DNA of 61,761 bases from Gemmatimonadota bacterium (GTDB taxonomy: Bacteria; Gemmatimonadota; Gemmatimonadetes; Longimicrobiales; Longimicrobiaceae), in NCBI GenBank assembly GCA_031260285.1, contig JAIRKD010000110.1:1-61761 (forward strand), given 5' to 3'. The notes under the pieces were generated by a model. The model was not told where the DNA came from. It made no database searches and saw only the letters and a list, made by a program, of their open reading frames with translations. How positions within the stretch are numbered: position 1 is the first letter of the stretch; the number at the start of each line of letters is the position of its first letter. Positions 34,576 to 43,918 of this stretch are shown piece by piece. The position numbers and the translations under genes are program-made.

Positions 34576-36518
34576 GGCCGGCTCTCCGGGTCGGTCGCTG
34601 CTCCCACCGGGGTCTCCCATTGGCTGAGGCGTGCTCCCGGAGCGAACAACGCTGCCGTCCCTCCGGTGATATGCCAGCCATCTCTGATGCTTACAGACGG
34701 TTCCCCACTTCCCCCGTACTCTGCCCGGTTGGAAGACCACGCCTCCCGCCATACCCTGCCCGCCGGTGGCGCCAGCAGTGGCTCCGACAACACCTCCAGC
34801 TTGATGTCTTCCCCCAGATTGACCAGCAGCAGCCGATCTTCCCCCTCCGAGCCGAAGAACCGGATCACAAAGACGTCATCCGCCAGCACCGCTCCATCGA
34901 TTCCCAGCCCGGCCTGAAGTGCGATGACGGGATCTTCGCGGCGCAGTCGCAGCAGATCCCGGTGCAGGGCACGGGCCTCCACATTCCGCTCCCGTTCAGC
35001 AGGATCCAGCTTGGATCGCTTGAATGTCTCTGGATCAGCGGGGTCGGCAATGGCGGCCTGCACCTCCGGATTCCTGTCGATCGACCGGAACTGACGCAGA
35101 AACTCCAGCCGTCCCTTCCGGACCACGCGCGCGAGCTCCTCCTCCTGGTCCGCGAAGTACAGGAACGGCCGGGTTGAGGAGTATTCCTGCCCCTGGAAGA
35201 GCATCGGCGTTCCCGGCCCGAACAGCAGCAGCGCCGTGATCGCCCGATAACATCCGGGGTCGCACTGCTGGTGAAGACGTTCACCGGTGGCGGTGTTCGC
35301 TACCTGGTCGTGGTTCTCGATGTATTCGACAAACCGGTTACGCGGGAAGCCGCGGGTTGAAGTTCCGCGCCGGCGTTCCATCCAGAAGTAGCTCTGCCCC
35401 TGATACAGAAACCCGTACTTGGCGCACGAGACAAGTTCCTGGGCAGTGCCCCGGTATGGCGAGTAGTATGCTTCCCTGTACCCGGTGAGGGCGACCCGGG
35501 CAGAGTGATGGAAGTCATCATTCCAGAGCGCGCTGAGGCCGTACCCGCCATCGTCGGGGGATCGGATATAGCGCACCTCCTGGGGTTCATTCTCCCCGAC
35601 GATGATCGCGCTGCGCCCCATCTCCGCGGCCACCTCAAGGACCGCGCGGGTGATCATGGCGACGATATTGTCTTCCGAACTGTCGAAGATCTGCTGCGTG
35701 GCATCGAGCCGGAGTCCGTCCAGATGGTACTCCCGGAGCCAGTAGATGGCGTTGGAGATGAAGAACTCCCGGACGGGACCAGCTCCGGGGCCGTCAAAGT
35801 TCACCGGGTCTCCCCATTCGTTGACGTACCGGTCCGTGAAGTACTGTTCCGAGAAGCGGGGCAGGTAGTTCCCGGACGGCCCGAGATGGTTGTACACAAC
35901 GTCGAGGATGACCGCGATCCTGAGGGAATGAGCGGTGTTCACAAACCGGCGGAAGCTGTCCGGCTCCCCGTACAGTCGGGTTGGCGCGAAGAGATCAACG
36001 CCATCGTACCCCCAGCCGAAGCTGCCGGGGAAGTCCGCAACCGGCATCAACTCAATCGTGGTGATGCCTATGTCAGCCAGATCAGGGAGAAGCGCCTCCG
36101 CGGCTGCCCAGCTGCCTTCAGCGGTGAAGGTCCCGATGTGCATCTCATAGACCACCTGACCGGCGATCTCCGGGCCGCTCCAGCCATCATCCGTCCATGG
36201 AAAGGCGGACGAGTCAACAATCATCGAAGGGCCATGAGGCCCCTCGGGCTGAAACCGGGAAGCCGGATCGGGGAAGGGACCTTCATTGTCGAGCAGGAAA
36301 TGATAGCGGTCACCCGGACCGGCACCCGCAACTGAACCGGAGAAGTAACCTTCCTCTTCGCGTTTGAGGGGGAAAGCTCCAGTAATGTTTGTGCCTTCAA
36401 CAACAACATCGACCTGTTGCCGGTCCGGTGCCCACACCCGGAAGTGAGTACCCTCACGCCATGGCTCAGCGCCGACAGGCAACCGTCGGTTGATCTCCCC
36501 GAAAGTCTCGGAACTCAT
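34572..36518 (-). CDS. treZ: Malto-oligosyltrehalose trehalohydrolase
   Basis: A 648-residue GH13 enzyme that releases trehalose from maltooligosyl-trehalose. N-terminal early-set beta domain (GTHFRVWAPDRQQVDVV) spans about residues 20-100. The catalytic barrel has LDVVYNHLGP, DGLRLDATQQI (nucleophile), IVGENE and IENHDQVANT. The C-terminal segment GPGTPMLFQGQEYSS is characteristic of TreZ. Start at ATG 36518 follows CAGGTGGAG. The usual partner TreY (maltooligosyl-trehalose synthase) is not in the window; instead the GH13 glucosidase overlaps downstream, and glgA/glgC lie 4-7 kb away. Confidence 0.92.
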   Translation of the reverse strand: MSSETFGEINRRLPVGAEPWREGTHFRVWAPDRQQVDVVVEGTNITGAFPLKREEEGYFSGSVAGAGPGDRYHFLLDNEGPFPDPASRFQPEGPHGPSMIVDSSAFPWTDDGWSGPEIAGQVVYEMHIGTFTAEGSWAAAEALLPDLADIGITTIELMPVADFPGSFGWGYDGVDLFAPTRLYGEPDSFRRFVNTAHSLRIAVILDVVYNHLGPSGNYLPRFSEQYFTDRYVNEWGDPVNFDGPGAGPVREFFISNAIYWLREYHLDGLRLDATQQIFDSSEDNIVAMITRAVLEVAAEMGRSAIIVGENEPQEVRYIRSPDDGGYGLSALWNDDFHHSARVALTGYREAYYSPYRGTAQELVSCAKYGFLYQGQSYFWMERRRGTSTRGFPRNRFVEYIENHDQVANTATGERLHQQCDPGCYRAITALLLFGPGTPMLFQGQEYSSTRPFLYFADQEEELARVVRKGRLEFLRQFRSIDRNPEVQAAIADPADPETFKRSKLDPAERERNVEARALHRDLLRLRREDPVIALQAGLGIDGAVLADDVFVIRFFGSEGEDRLLLVNLGEDIKLEVLSEPLLAPPAGRVWREAWSSNRAEYGGSGEPSVSIRDGWHITGGTAALFAPGARLSQWETPVGAATDPESRP

Positions 36519-36621
36519 CCACTCCACCTGCCAGGATTACCGGCGCGCGACGGACCGGGCGCGCGCCCCGCCTTCCGGGCGAGCAAAGGGAGTGCCGCAT
36601 AACGCCGGGCTGGTGTTCTGC

Positions 36622-36649
36622 ACAATAACCGCTGATATTTGTGGTACAA
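36622..36649 (-). promoter_or_regulatory. treZ: Possible sigma-70-type promoter of treZ
   Basis: On the minus strand TTGTAC (36649-36644) and TATTGT (36627-36622) are 16 bases apart and read toward treZ, whose start is about 100 bases further on. Suggested by eye only. Confidence 0.35.
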
Positions 36650-36700
36650 TTCCCCGGGATGTCCTATGTCGCCTCACGCGGCACGACTCCGGGGTGACGG

Positions 36701-36730
36701 CTCCCGGCATCACTTCGGTGGTGCCGGGAG
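36701..36730 (-). terminator. Hairpin with C(TTCG)G tetraloop behind the YciI gene
   Basis: A 13-bp stem with one wobble (36701-36713 with 36718-36730) closed by TTCG, 33 bases past the YciI stop. No T-run follows on the minus strand. The very stable loop suggests a transcript end or stabiliser. Confidence 0.6.
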
Positions 36731-36762
36731 TTCGCGTTAAGGGCTATTTTCGGGACTTCCCT

Positions 36763-37041
36763 TCACTCGCCCCCTGCCACCACCATCCATTCCCGGACAC
36801 GCCAGCGGGTGACCAGTCCGTTAAGCACGTAGGGATCCGCGCTGGCAAACGCCTCGGCCGCGGCGGGTGTTTCACCCCGGAAGACAAGCACCGCACCGTC
36901 CGCCGGGTTGGCGAGCGCGCCGGCCATCACCAGATCTCCCCCGTCATGGGCCTGGCGGATCAGCTCCAGATGCTCGGAACGGAAAGCCGCCCGTCGCTCG
37001 ATGTAGTCGGGGACGACGTCATACATGAGAAGGTAGTGCAT
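36763..37041 (-). CDS. YciI-family protein
   Basis: A 92-residue YciI-like protein of the ferredoxin-fold DGPF/YCII superfamily. Conserved features: start MHYLLMYDVVPDY, an AFRSEHLE helix whose His is often catalytic, MAGALANPADGAVLVF and DPYVLNGLVTRWRVREW. Members act as small hydrolases or decarboxylase-like enzymes or as accessory domains; the role here is unknown. No Shine-Dalgarno sequence is visible ahead of ATG, so initiation may be weak or leaderless. It follows the M1 peptidase gene on the same strand by about 100 bases. Confidence 0.87.
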   Translation of the reverse strand: MHYLLMYDVVPDYIERRAAFRSEHLELIRQAHDGGDLVMAGALANPADGAVLVFRGETPAAAEAFASADPYVLNGLVTRWRVREWMVVAGGE

Positions 37042-37144
37042 CGGTTGATGATTGATGATGGGTTGAATCAATATCGGAAGGTCAGGAAGCGCCGGAACCG
37101 TGAGCCGCGTATCAGATCGGCTCATCCGGTCCCGGCAGGGCCCT

Positions 37145-38869
37145 CTATCGCGAGGCGGGAAGTACAATCGGCGCCTGGTTCGCGCGCAGGACCCACACAT
37201 CAGGGTCCAGCACCAGATCTCCCGCGCCTGGAAGCTCGATCCGGACCGCTCCCCCCGCCGGAAAGGAAAGGCTGTGTACCTCGCCATCCACTTCCACATC
37301 CACCGGCATCGGGAAGGGAAGCCCTCCGGGGACATCCCAGGAGAGTATGATCTGATCTCCTGCCCGTTCGGCGTTGAGAACCGGAAGCGCGGGCTGACGC
37401 AGATAGACCTCGAAGAACCAGCCGAGTTCCTTACCGCTCTCCTCCTCCGCGATATGCAGGAAATCGTCGGTGGTGGCAAAACGCGTCTGGCCCCCGTCGG
37501 TGATGGCTTCCAGGGCAGGGTCCGGGTAGGCCATCCGCCGGAGTGCACGGAAGAATGCGTCATCCCCGATCATATGCCGGAGCGTATGCAGCACCCACGC
37601 CCCCTTCCCGTAGATATCGCTGCCCGAGTCGAAGTAGATCTCCTGCGCGGTACGCGTCTCACGCGGAGCAACCGGCTGCCGGTTCGCAAAACCACCCCGG
37701 TTGGAAACCATGTAGGCCAGATACTGATCCGCCCCACCCAGCTCCCCCGCGTACAACGCCTGCATGTACGTCGCGAAGCCCTCCTGCAGCCACATATCCT
37801 TCCAGTCCGCGTTGGTGACCAGATTCCCCCACCATTCATGGGAGAGTTCATGGTGGTGCAACGCATCAAACCCCCAGTCCAGTCCGCCCGTCATCGCTCC
37901 GCGGTCAAAACGGGCCCCGTACGCGATGATCGTCTGATGCTCCATCCCCAGATGAGGGGTCTGGACTACTCCGTACTTGTCCGCACGGAAGGGGTACGGC
38001 CCGAGATACTTCTCGTGGAAGCGAACGTGGTTGATGAACTCCGGCAGGATCTCCCGGCCACGCGCCTCATCCTCCGGAAGGACAAAGAAGCTGACCGGCA
38101 CAGTATCTCCCGAGACGCTGATGAAGCTGTCTCTGATCTCCCGGTAGGGAGCGATGTTGAGCGCAACGTTATAGGCCGAGATCGGGGTTGAGACAAACCA
38201 GTGGTAGCTGCGCGTTCCGTCCGCATGGCTCTCAACACCACGCAGCGCGCCGTTGGAAGCCACTACCAGTGGTTCCGGAACCCGTACCCGGATCGATACG
38301 GAATCCGGCTTGTCCGAAACATGGTCCTTCCCCGGCCAGAAGAGATCCTGTCCGTGGCCCTGCACCGCGGTTGCGATCCATGGCTGCCCCGACGGAGTCC
38401 GCGCCCAGACAAACCCCCCGTCCCAGGGAGCGTTGGGTGCGACGCGGGGTTTCCCCCGGTACATGACCCGGGCGCCTACCTGTGAGCCCGCCGGTTTCTC
38501 CGAACCCAGGTCGATCCGGATCCGTCCGTCCTCTCTCTCCCACCTCAGCGGTGTTCCCTCCGGCTCGGACTTCACACCGGTGATTGTAAAAACCGTATCC
38601 AGATCCAGAACAAGGTAGCGGAGAGGTGATACAAGCTCCGCAAACGTCGCCGCTGAACCTTCGATCGACCGCGTTGATGGATCAACGCTCAGGTCGATAT
38701 CGTAAAAATGAACATCAAAAGCCGCTCGCTCCGGAGAGAGCGGGCCGCCCGAGTCGAGAATATCGATCTGCTGGGCAGCGCCGGGATTGGTGCACAGAGC
38801 CAGCAGAAGCGCCGGAAATACCGCCCCGGTCAGTCGTTGAATCGCTCTGGCAGGCTGAAAAAAGGCCAT
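37145..38869 (-). CDS. Exported M1-family metallopeptidase
   Basis: A 574-residue secreted zinc aminopeptidase-like protein. Residues 1-33 form a signal peptide ending in GAAQ. The M1 core follows: LGMEHQ in place of the GxMEN motif, then the zinc site HHELSHEWWG and 18-19 residues later LQEGFATY, giving HExxH-E. An N-terminal beta domain covers about residues 45-240, and a short beta-sandwich ends the protein. It would clip N-terminal residues from peptides outside the cytoplasm. A longer frame starts at 38947 with GAGGA ahead, but it would put 26 residues before the signal peptide. Confidence 0.9.
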   Translation of the reverse strand: MAFFQPARAIQRLTGAVFPALLLALCTNPGAAQQIDILDSGGPLSPERAAFDVHFYDIDLSVDPSTRSIEGSAATFAELVSPLRYLVLDLDTVFTITGVKSEPEGTPLRWEREDGRIRIDLGSEKPAGSQVGARVMYRGKPRVAPNAPWDGGFVWARTPSGQPWIATAVQGHGQDLFWPGKDHVSDKPDSVSIRVRVPEPLVVASNGALRGVESHADGTRSYHWFVSTPISAYNVALNIAPYREIRDSFISVSGDTVPVSFFVLPEDEARGREILPEFINHVRFHEKYLGPYPFRADKYGVVQTPHLGMEHQTIIAYGARFDRGAMTGGLDWGFDALHHHELSHEWWGNLVTNADWKDMWLQEGFATYMQALYAGELGGADQYLAYMVSNRGGFANRQPVAPRETRTAQEIYFDSGSDIYGKGAWVLHTLRHMIGDDAFFRALRRMAYPDPALEAITDGGQTRFATTDDFLHIAEEESGKELGWFFEVYLRQPALPVLNAERAGDQIILSWDVPGGLPFPMPVDVEVDGEVHSLSFPAGGAVRIELPGAGDLVLDPDVWVLRANQAPIVLPASR

Positions 38870-39185
38870 GGACCTTGCGGCCTTCTGACGCGAATGATAC
38901 GAAGAAAGTTGCGCGAAGAGGGGTTCACGTGTTGTATTAGGGGGCATGCGTCGTCCTCTTGAGGGGCATGGTGCTTTCCGAGGTTTGTGCGGAGACGGGG
39001 ACCCCGCTCCACGGCCTTCTTCCAACTGTCTGTTGTTAGACGTTCCGGACGGGTGGAAGTTCCGCGCCGGGGGCATCCAGCAAAACCGTTCAAACCCATC
39101 ACGCTCCTCCGGAGCACAGTCCTTGCACGCATTTCCAGGCTGTCAGCGGCAGGGTCCAGTTCACATCAGCAGAGAGGGTCGGGCA
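38870..39185. other. Divergent region between M1 peptidase and cold-shock gene
   Basis: Holds the promoter of the peptidase on the left and the leader of the cold-shock gene on the right. Cold-shock genes commonly have long structured leaders, and about 200 bases could serve; I cannot fold it reliably by eye. Confidence 0.35.
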
Positions 39186-39398
39186 ATGGCACGCCAGACA
39201 GGTACCGTCGAGCGGTTCATGGACGACAAGGGGTTCGGTTTCATCAAGCCGGACAACGGTGGGAAAGATGTGTTTGTGCACCATTCGGCGATCGAGGGGA
39301 GCGGCTTCAAGTCGCTGGCTCGGGGTGCCAGGGTTGAATTCGACCTTGTGCAGGATCCCAAGGGCCCCCGGGCGGAGAACGTGACCAATCTGGGCTGA
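39186..39398 (+). CDS. Cold-shock protein, CspA family
   Basis: A 70-residue single cold-shock domain. The RNA-binding motifs RNP1 (KGFGFIK) and RNP2 (DVFVHHSAI) are intact. It should bind single-stranded RNA or DNA in the cytoplasm and loosen mRNA structure. AGAGAGG lies about nine bases ahead of ATG 39186. It is a single gene with a strong hairpin behind it. Fits functionally with the RhlE helicase elsewhere in the window, though not physically linked. Confidence 0.95.
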   Translation: MARQTGTVERFMDDKGFGFIKPDNGGKDVFVHHSAIEGSGFKSLARGARVEFDLVQDPKGPRAENVTNLG

Positions 39399-39437
39399 GC
39401 CTTTCCGGCCCTGCTGGTGTTAACTCCCTGGTAAACT

Positions 39438-39472
39438 CCGGTATGCCGGTTCCCTGTGAACCGGCATACCGG
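39438..39472 (+). terminator. 15-bp perfect hairpin after the cold-shock gene
   Basis: Arms 39438-39452 and 39458-39472 pair exactly, with a five-base loop, 39 bases after the stop; then GTTTGTC follows closely. It probably terminates the cold-shock transcript and may also serve the convergent membrane-protein gene. Confidence 0.75.
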
Positions 39473-39565
39473 GTTTGTCATGTCTGTACCCTGCGTTTAT
39501 TCCCTCTGAAACCGCTGTGTCCAGGGGTATGGATATGACCGGATCATGCGCGGATATAGCGCGGG

Positions 39566-39964
39566 TTATCCGGGAGAGCTGCCCTCGGGCTTGTGAAGCA
39601 CCTCCGCGGCGATCAGCCCTCCGAGGATCGCGAAGAGAGGCCCGATGAGGCTGTTCACGATATTGAACCACTCCGGCTCATCCGGTGGCGGTGCGGCGAA
39701 CAGCGTCGGAAGACTGATGAGAAGAAGCAGGGCGGCCAGCGCGTAGACGTGACTGCGCGGCCAGCGCGGGGAGAACCGTACCGTCGCGACCCCACCCAGG
39801 ATGGCGGCAACCGCGTTGACAAACAGGCTCGCGTTCAGGAACACCGGAGTTGTCCAGTGCCCCGGTGGAAGCCCGAGCGCAGCGGCAATGAGGTACCCGC
39901 CCAGGATGACAACCGCCATGGCGATTATGAACCCCATCAGAATCGCGACAAGACTACGCAACAC
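39566..39964 (-). CDS. Four-helix membrane protein, unknown
   Basis: A 132-residue protein with four hydrophobic segments (about residues 4-28, 42-62, 74-92 and 100-122) joined by short loops, one with PPGHWTTP. It resembles many unassigned small integral membrane proteins. Start is probably GTG at 39964 with GGAGGTGG just ahead; the next codon is TTG. It is the last gene of the glgC-glgA-mscL group on the minus strand, 126 bases behind mscL. Confidence 0.65.
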   Translation of the reverse strand: MLRSLVAILMGFIIAMAVVILGGYLIAAALGLPPGHWTTPVFLNASLFVNAVAAILGGVATVRFSPRWPRSHVYALAALLLLISLPTLFAAPPPDEPEWFNIVNSLIGPLFAILGGLIAAEVLHKPEGSSPG

Positions 39965-40090
39965 CCACCTCCGGACGGACAGTCAGAGCCATCGTCTTTT
40001 CCCTCTTTCTCTTCTTTTGATGGACGTCCTGCAGGAACCGACAGTCGCGGGGGTGCCGGCTTTGCGGTCACCCGGATGGTGGAGTCCGGT

Positions 40091-40531
40091 TCAGGCGCTC
40101 TGTTCGAGCATGGATGTGCAGTGCCCGCAGCGGGTGGCCAGCGTCGGGATGGGAAGCTGACAGTACGGACAGTTCTTTTCCCGGGGGTTCTTCGGTGCAG
40201 GGGCTTCGCGCATCCGGTTGTACGCCTGGACCAGGAGGAAAACCGCAAACGCAACGATGCCGAAGGAGATCACCGCATTGATGAACGCCCCGTAGTTCAG
40301 CGTCGGCGCTCCGGCGGCGGCGGCGCTCGCAACCGAGGGATAGTGCTCGCTCGAGAGGTTGATGAAGAGATTCGAGAAGTCCACGCCACCCGTCAGCAGC
40401 CCGATCGGGGGCATCAGGATGTCGTTGACAAACGAGTTCACCACGCTCGTGAACGCCGCGCCGATTACGATACCGACGGCAAGGTCGATGACATTCCCGC
40501 GCGCAATGAACTTCCTGAATTCACTGAACAT
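40091..40531 (-). CDS. mscL: Large-conductance mechanosensitive channel with zinc-ribbon tail
   Basis: A 146-residue MscL. The pore helix opens with the family signature ([20 protein letters not shown], near residues 8-27), followed by the periplasmic loop and second helix ([13 protein letters not shown]). After the usual cytoplasmic bundle come two CxxC pairs, CPYCQ and CGHC, 14 residues apart, a zinc-ribbon-like tail known from a subset of MscL proteins. MscL opens under membrane tension to release solutes on osmotic downshock, which suits nearby trehalose and glucan genes. ATG at 40531 with AGGAG about 12 bases ahead; 37 bases behind glgA. Confidence 0.93.
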   Translation of the reverse strand: MFSEFRKFIARGNVIDLAVGIVIGAAFTSVVNSFVNDILMPPIGLLTGGVDFSNLFINLSSEHYPSVASAAAAGAPTLNYGAFINAVISFGIVAFAVFLLVQAYNRMREAPAPKNPREKNCPYCQLPIPTLATRCGHCTSMLEQSA

Positions 40532-40568
40532 CAGAACAGATCTCCTCTCACAGAAAGAACGGGCCGGG

Positions 40569-41786
40569 TCAGCTTCGGGTCTGCAGTTCGCGGTAGAACT
40601 CCAGAGTCTCTTCCGCGATATGGTGCCAGCTGAAGTGATCCACCACCCGCTGCCGCGCGGCTGCACCCATCTTCATCCGCCGCTCCGGGTCAGCCATCAG
40701 TTCATCAACGGCAGAGGCGAGCATGGCGGAGAACTTCTCCGGATCACGGGGCTCGGGGGAGCCTCCTCCCACAGCTTCAAACTCAACGAGCAGCCCCGTC
40801 TCGCCGGGGACTACGATCTCCGGGATCCCCCCGACTGCTGACGCGACCACCGGTGTCTCACACGCCATCGCTTCCAGGTTGATGATCCCGAAAGGCTCGT
40901 ATACCGACGGGCAGACAAAGACGTCAGCATGGGAATAGAGCGCGATGGTCTCCTCACGGGTGATCATCTCAGGCAGCCAGATGATACCGGGTCGCTCCAG
41001 TCTCACTTCTTCAACCAGCGCCGTCATCTCGGCCCCGATTTCCGGAGTATCCGGCGCACCCGCACAGAGGACAACCTGGGCGTCTGTCCGCAGCAGGGGA
41101 AGCGCGCGGACGAGGTGAAGAATCCCTTTCTGACGGGTGATCCGTCCGACAAACAGAATGATCGGCCGGTCGGGGTCCACACCCAGCCGGTGAAGTACCT
41201 CGGGCGCGGATTTCCGGGTGTACTCTTCGTGATCGATCCCGTTATGGATCACCCGTACCCGCTCCGGATCCACCCCGTAGAGCTCACTTACATCGCGTTT
41301 CATGGCTTCAGAAACAGCGATCACGCCATCCGCGTTCTGGTACGCGGTCCGTTCAACCCAGGTGGAACCCCGGTAGGCGGTGCCGAGCTGTTCCTCCTTC
41401 CAGGGCCGGTGCGGCTCCAGGGAGTGGGTGGTCAGCACCAGTCGCGCCCCTGTCAGTGGCCGGATGAGGCAGCCCGCGAGGTGGGTGTACCAGGTGTGAC
41501 AGTGAACGATATCCGGCGCGTCCACCGTGCCGGCCATCTCCAGATCGCGGAGCAGCGCTTCCAGAAAACGCTCATGACGCGGATCGCGGGCGGGCAGCTT
41601 TGTGGCGGGCTCGATTCCCGTTACACTCGGATTCCCCTTTTCGCGCTGATCTCCGAAGCTCAGTACCTCAATGGCGTTTGCGCCATCTTCAAGCTTTGCG
41701 AGTTCACGCGAAAGATACTCCACATGAACGCCCGCGCCGCCGTAGATATACGGCGGATATTCGTTGGTCAACAGCGAGATGCGCAT
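40569..41786 (-). CDS. glgA: GT4-type glycogen / alpha-glucan synthase
   Basis: A 405-residue GT-B glycosyltransferase of family GT4, the type paired with GlgC in actinobacteria rather than the longer GT5 GlgA of E. coli. N-terminal: [19 protein letters not shown]-terminal donor site: VGRITRQKG and the EX7E motif in [15 protein letters not shown]. It would extend alpha-1,4-glucan, or make maltose-1-phosphate, from ADP-glucose. It starts 18 bases after the glgC stop, so the two form an operon. Which acceptor it prefers cannot be read from sequence. Confidence 0.9.
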   Translation of the reverse strand: MRISLLTNEYPPYIYGGAGVHVEYLSRELAKLEDGANAIEVLSFGDQREKGNPSVTGIEPATKLPARDPRHERFLEALLRDLEMAGTVDAPDIVHCHTWYTHLAGCLIRPLTGARLVLTTHSLEPHRPWKEEQLGTAYRGSTWVERTAYQNADGVIAVSEAMKRDVSELYGVDPERVRVIHNGIDHEEYTRKSAPEVLHRLGVDPDRPIILFVGRITRQKGILHLVRALPLLRTDAQVVLCAGAPDTPEIGAEMTALVEEVRLERPGIIWLPEMITREETIALYSHADVFVCPSVYEPFGIINLEAMACETPVVASAVGGIPEIVVPGETGLLVEFEAVGGGSPEPRDPEKFSAMLASAVDELMADPERRMKMGAAARQRVVDHFSWHHIAEETLEFYRELQTRS

Positions 41787-41804
41787 AATTCCCGGTCGTA
41801 GTCG

Positions 41805-43073
41805 TCAGATGATTGTACCGTCAGGAATTTCTGCGTTTTTCAGGATGACAACCACCCCGTCGCGGATGAAGAACCCCGGTCCCTCACCGTGCTGGATACC
41901 CCTGGTGTTGGTGATCACGCAGTTTTTGCCGATCGACGCGTTCTTGTCGACAATCGCTTCCTCAATCACCGTCCCGTCATCAATCCCCGGAGAGTGCGGC
42001 CCCTGCGTGGGGTATCGTTTCTCCAGATCCTCCCAACGGAAGTAGTCAGCGCCGAGGACAACTGTACGGTGCAGCCGCGTTCCCCTGCCGATGTAGGTCC
42101 GGATCCCGATCACCGAGTCCGAGATGTTGCTCTCCACAATGACGCTTCCCTCGGCCACGATGCTGTTTTCGATCCGCGTCCGGGTGACCTTGGCGGGAGG
42201 CAGCATGCGCGAGTTGGTATACAGCGGCATCACCGGATCGTACAGATTAAACGCCGGCTTCGGCTGCGCGAGCATGATGTTGGTCTCGAAGAACGAGCGC
42301 ACCGTTCCGATATCGTTCCAGTAATCGGAGAACGGATAGGCAAAGACTCTCCGGTCCCGGATCGCGCTGGGGATGATCTGTTTGCCGAAGTCATGGTGCG
42401 TCGGATTGGCGTCCAGCGCCTCCCGCAGTACATCAGCATTGAAGATGTAGATGCCCATGGACGCGAGGTAGATCCGGCCCTCTTCCTTCAGCTCCGGCGA
42501 AACGGGGCTTTCCTTGCCAGCGAGTTCGGTCAGCGCCGGCTTCTCGTGGAACTCCGTGATCCGGTGGTCGCCGGTGGTCTTGAGAATCCCGAAGCCCGGC
42601 GCGTCCGCGGCGATCACCGGGGTTGCGGCGATGGTGATCTCCGCCCCGCTCTCCTCGTGATGGCGCTGCATCTTCCGGTAGTCCAGCGAATAGAGCTGGT
42701 CACCGGAGAGGATGATCACCTTGTCATGAGGAGAACTCCTCAGGTGAAGCATCGACTGACGAACGGCGTCCGCGGTGCCCTGGTACCATGCTTCGGAGGT
42801 GGCGGTCTGCTCCGCGGCGAGGACGGTGACAAACCCCCCGCGGAACCGGTCGAAGACATACGACCGCGCGATATGGTTGTTCAGGCTCGCGGAATTATAC
42901 TGCGTCAGCACGAAGATCTGGGTGATCCCCGAGTTGATGCAGTTGGAGACGGGCACGTCAATGAGCCGGTATTTGCCCGCAAGTGGAACGGCGGGTTTGG
43001 CGCGATCACTTGTCAGCGGAAACAGCCGCGTGCCGGCGCCGCCACCCATGATGACGGCAATCATGTTTTTCAT
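41805..43073 (-). CDS. glgC: Glucose-1-phosphate adenylyltransferase
   Basis: A 422-residue ADP-glucose pyrophosphorylase, the committed step of glycogen synthesis. The nucleotide-binding start is IMGGGAGTRLFPLT with KPAVPLAGKYRLID; the sugar-phosphate region has FHEKP; and the catalytic Asp lies in ILSGDQLYSLDY. A C-terminal left-handed beta-helix (roughly residues 300-422) mediates oligomer formation and allosteric control. The ATG at 43073 was chosen since it starts the conserved domain; the frame is open much further upstream with no homology. First gene of glgC-glgA-mscL. Confidence 0.94.
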   Translation of the reverse strand: MKNMIAVIMGGGAGTRLFPLTSDRAKPAVPLAGKYRLIDVPVSNCINSGITQIFVLTQYNSASLNNHIARSYVFDRFRGGFVTVLAAEQTATSEAWYQGTADAVRQSMLHLRSSPHDKVIILSGDQLYSLDYRKMQRHHEESGAEITIAATPVIAADAPGFGILKTTGDHRITEFHEKPALTELAGKESPVSPELKEEGRIYLASMGIYIFNADVLREALDANPTHHDFGKQIIPSAIRDRRVFAYPFSDYWNDIGTVRSFFETNIMLAQPKPAFNLYDPVMPLYTNSRMLPPAKVTRTRIENSIVAEGSVIVESNISDSVIGIRTYIGRGTRLHRTVVLGADYFRWEDLEKRYPTQGPHSPGIDDGTVIEEAIVDKNASIGKNCVITNTRGIQHGEGPGFFIRDGVVVILKNAEIPDGTII

Positions 43074-43454
43074 CGTGAGGCGAGATAAAGTCCGGCGAGG
43101 GGTTCGGAAGGCGTTTGCCTGATCCTCGCGGCCCGGCGAATCCCGTGCCAGGCGTGCGTGCTCACCCGGTTCCCGACACGCCGGGGGGGGCGCGTCTCCG
43201 AAAATGGGCAGCCTCGCTTCATGAAGATGCCGGGCGATCCGCCGGGCCGCAATCGGGTGGCAGGTAACAGATACACAGACGCCCGGTAAAGATCCTGATG
43301 ACGGTTGTCCTTTCCATCCCGGAGAACCACTCTTCTGAAACGGCGCGCGGGGAAGAACCGTAGATTGAGCAGGCCGGCGCATGAAGAATGGCGGGCGTAA
43401 TGAACGGATGGAAATCATGAAGCTCCCGGGTGGTTCCGGAACCGTAAACCATAA
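43074..43454. other. Divergent promoter region, glgC / msrB
   Basis: 381 bases without a gene, between divergent transcription units. The open frame upstream of glgC is not conserved-looking. No clear hairpin or repeat. Confidence 0.4.
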
Positions 43455-43904
43455 ATGGTCCAGATGAAAGACAGACTGATCCTGTCCGACGAGGAGTGGC
43501 GGGAACGCCTGACGGAGGAGGAGTACCGGGTGCTCCGCCGGCATGGAACGGAGGCGCCCGGGGTCGGGTGTTTCCTGGGCACCAGCGAGCCGGGAACCTA
43601 TACCTGCGCCGGGTGCGGGGCGCCGCTCTTCCGTTCGGGTGAGAAGTTCGAATCCGGTACCGGCTGGCCTTCGTTCACCGAACCGGTTGAGCCGGATGCA
43701 GTAGCGGAATACAGCGACCGGTCGTTCGGGATGGTTCGTACCGAGGTGCGCTGCGCACGCTGTGACGGGCATCTGGGTCATGTCTTTCCTGATGGTCCTC
43801 CCCCCACGGGACTCCGGTACTGCATCAACTCGGTGGCCATGAAGCACCTTCCCCGGGGCGAGCCGATTGTCCTGGTGGAATCCGGTCGTCCGGTGAAGGA
43901 GTGA
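43455..43904 (+). CDS. msrB: Peptide-methionine (R)-S-oxide reductase
   Basis: A 149-residue MsrB that reduces Met-R-sulfoxide in proteins. Two zinc CxxC pairs are seen, CAGC and CARC, with [16 protein letters not shown] and the catalytic Cys in [10 protein letters not shown]. No signal peptide, so it is cytoplasmic. The first ATG has a weak ribosome site; ATG three codons later (43464) is possible. The metallophosphoesterase gene follows after 14 bases, likely in one operon. Confidence 0.93.
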   Translation: MVQMKDRLILSDEEWRERLTEEEYRVLRRHGTEAPGVGCFLGTSEPGTYTCAGCGAPLFRSGEKFESGTGWPSFTEPVEPDAVAEYSDRSFGMVRTEVRCARCDGHLGHVFPDGPPPTGLRYCINSVAMKHLPRGEPIVLVESGRPVKE

Positions 43905-43918
43905 GTCGGTAGCGGACT

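Noticed and set aside
37100-38191. 363-codon plus-strand frame
   Set aside because: Antisense of the M1 peptidase; the zinc motif is on the minus strand.
41889-43088. 399-codon plus-strand frame over glgC
   Set aside because: Antisense of glgC, with composition typical of a shadow frame.
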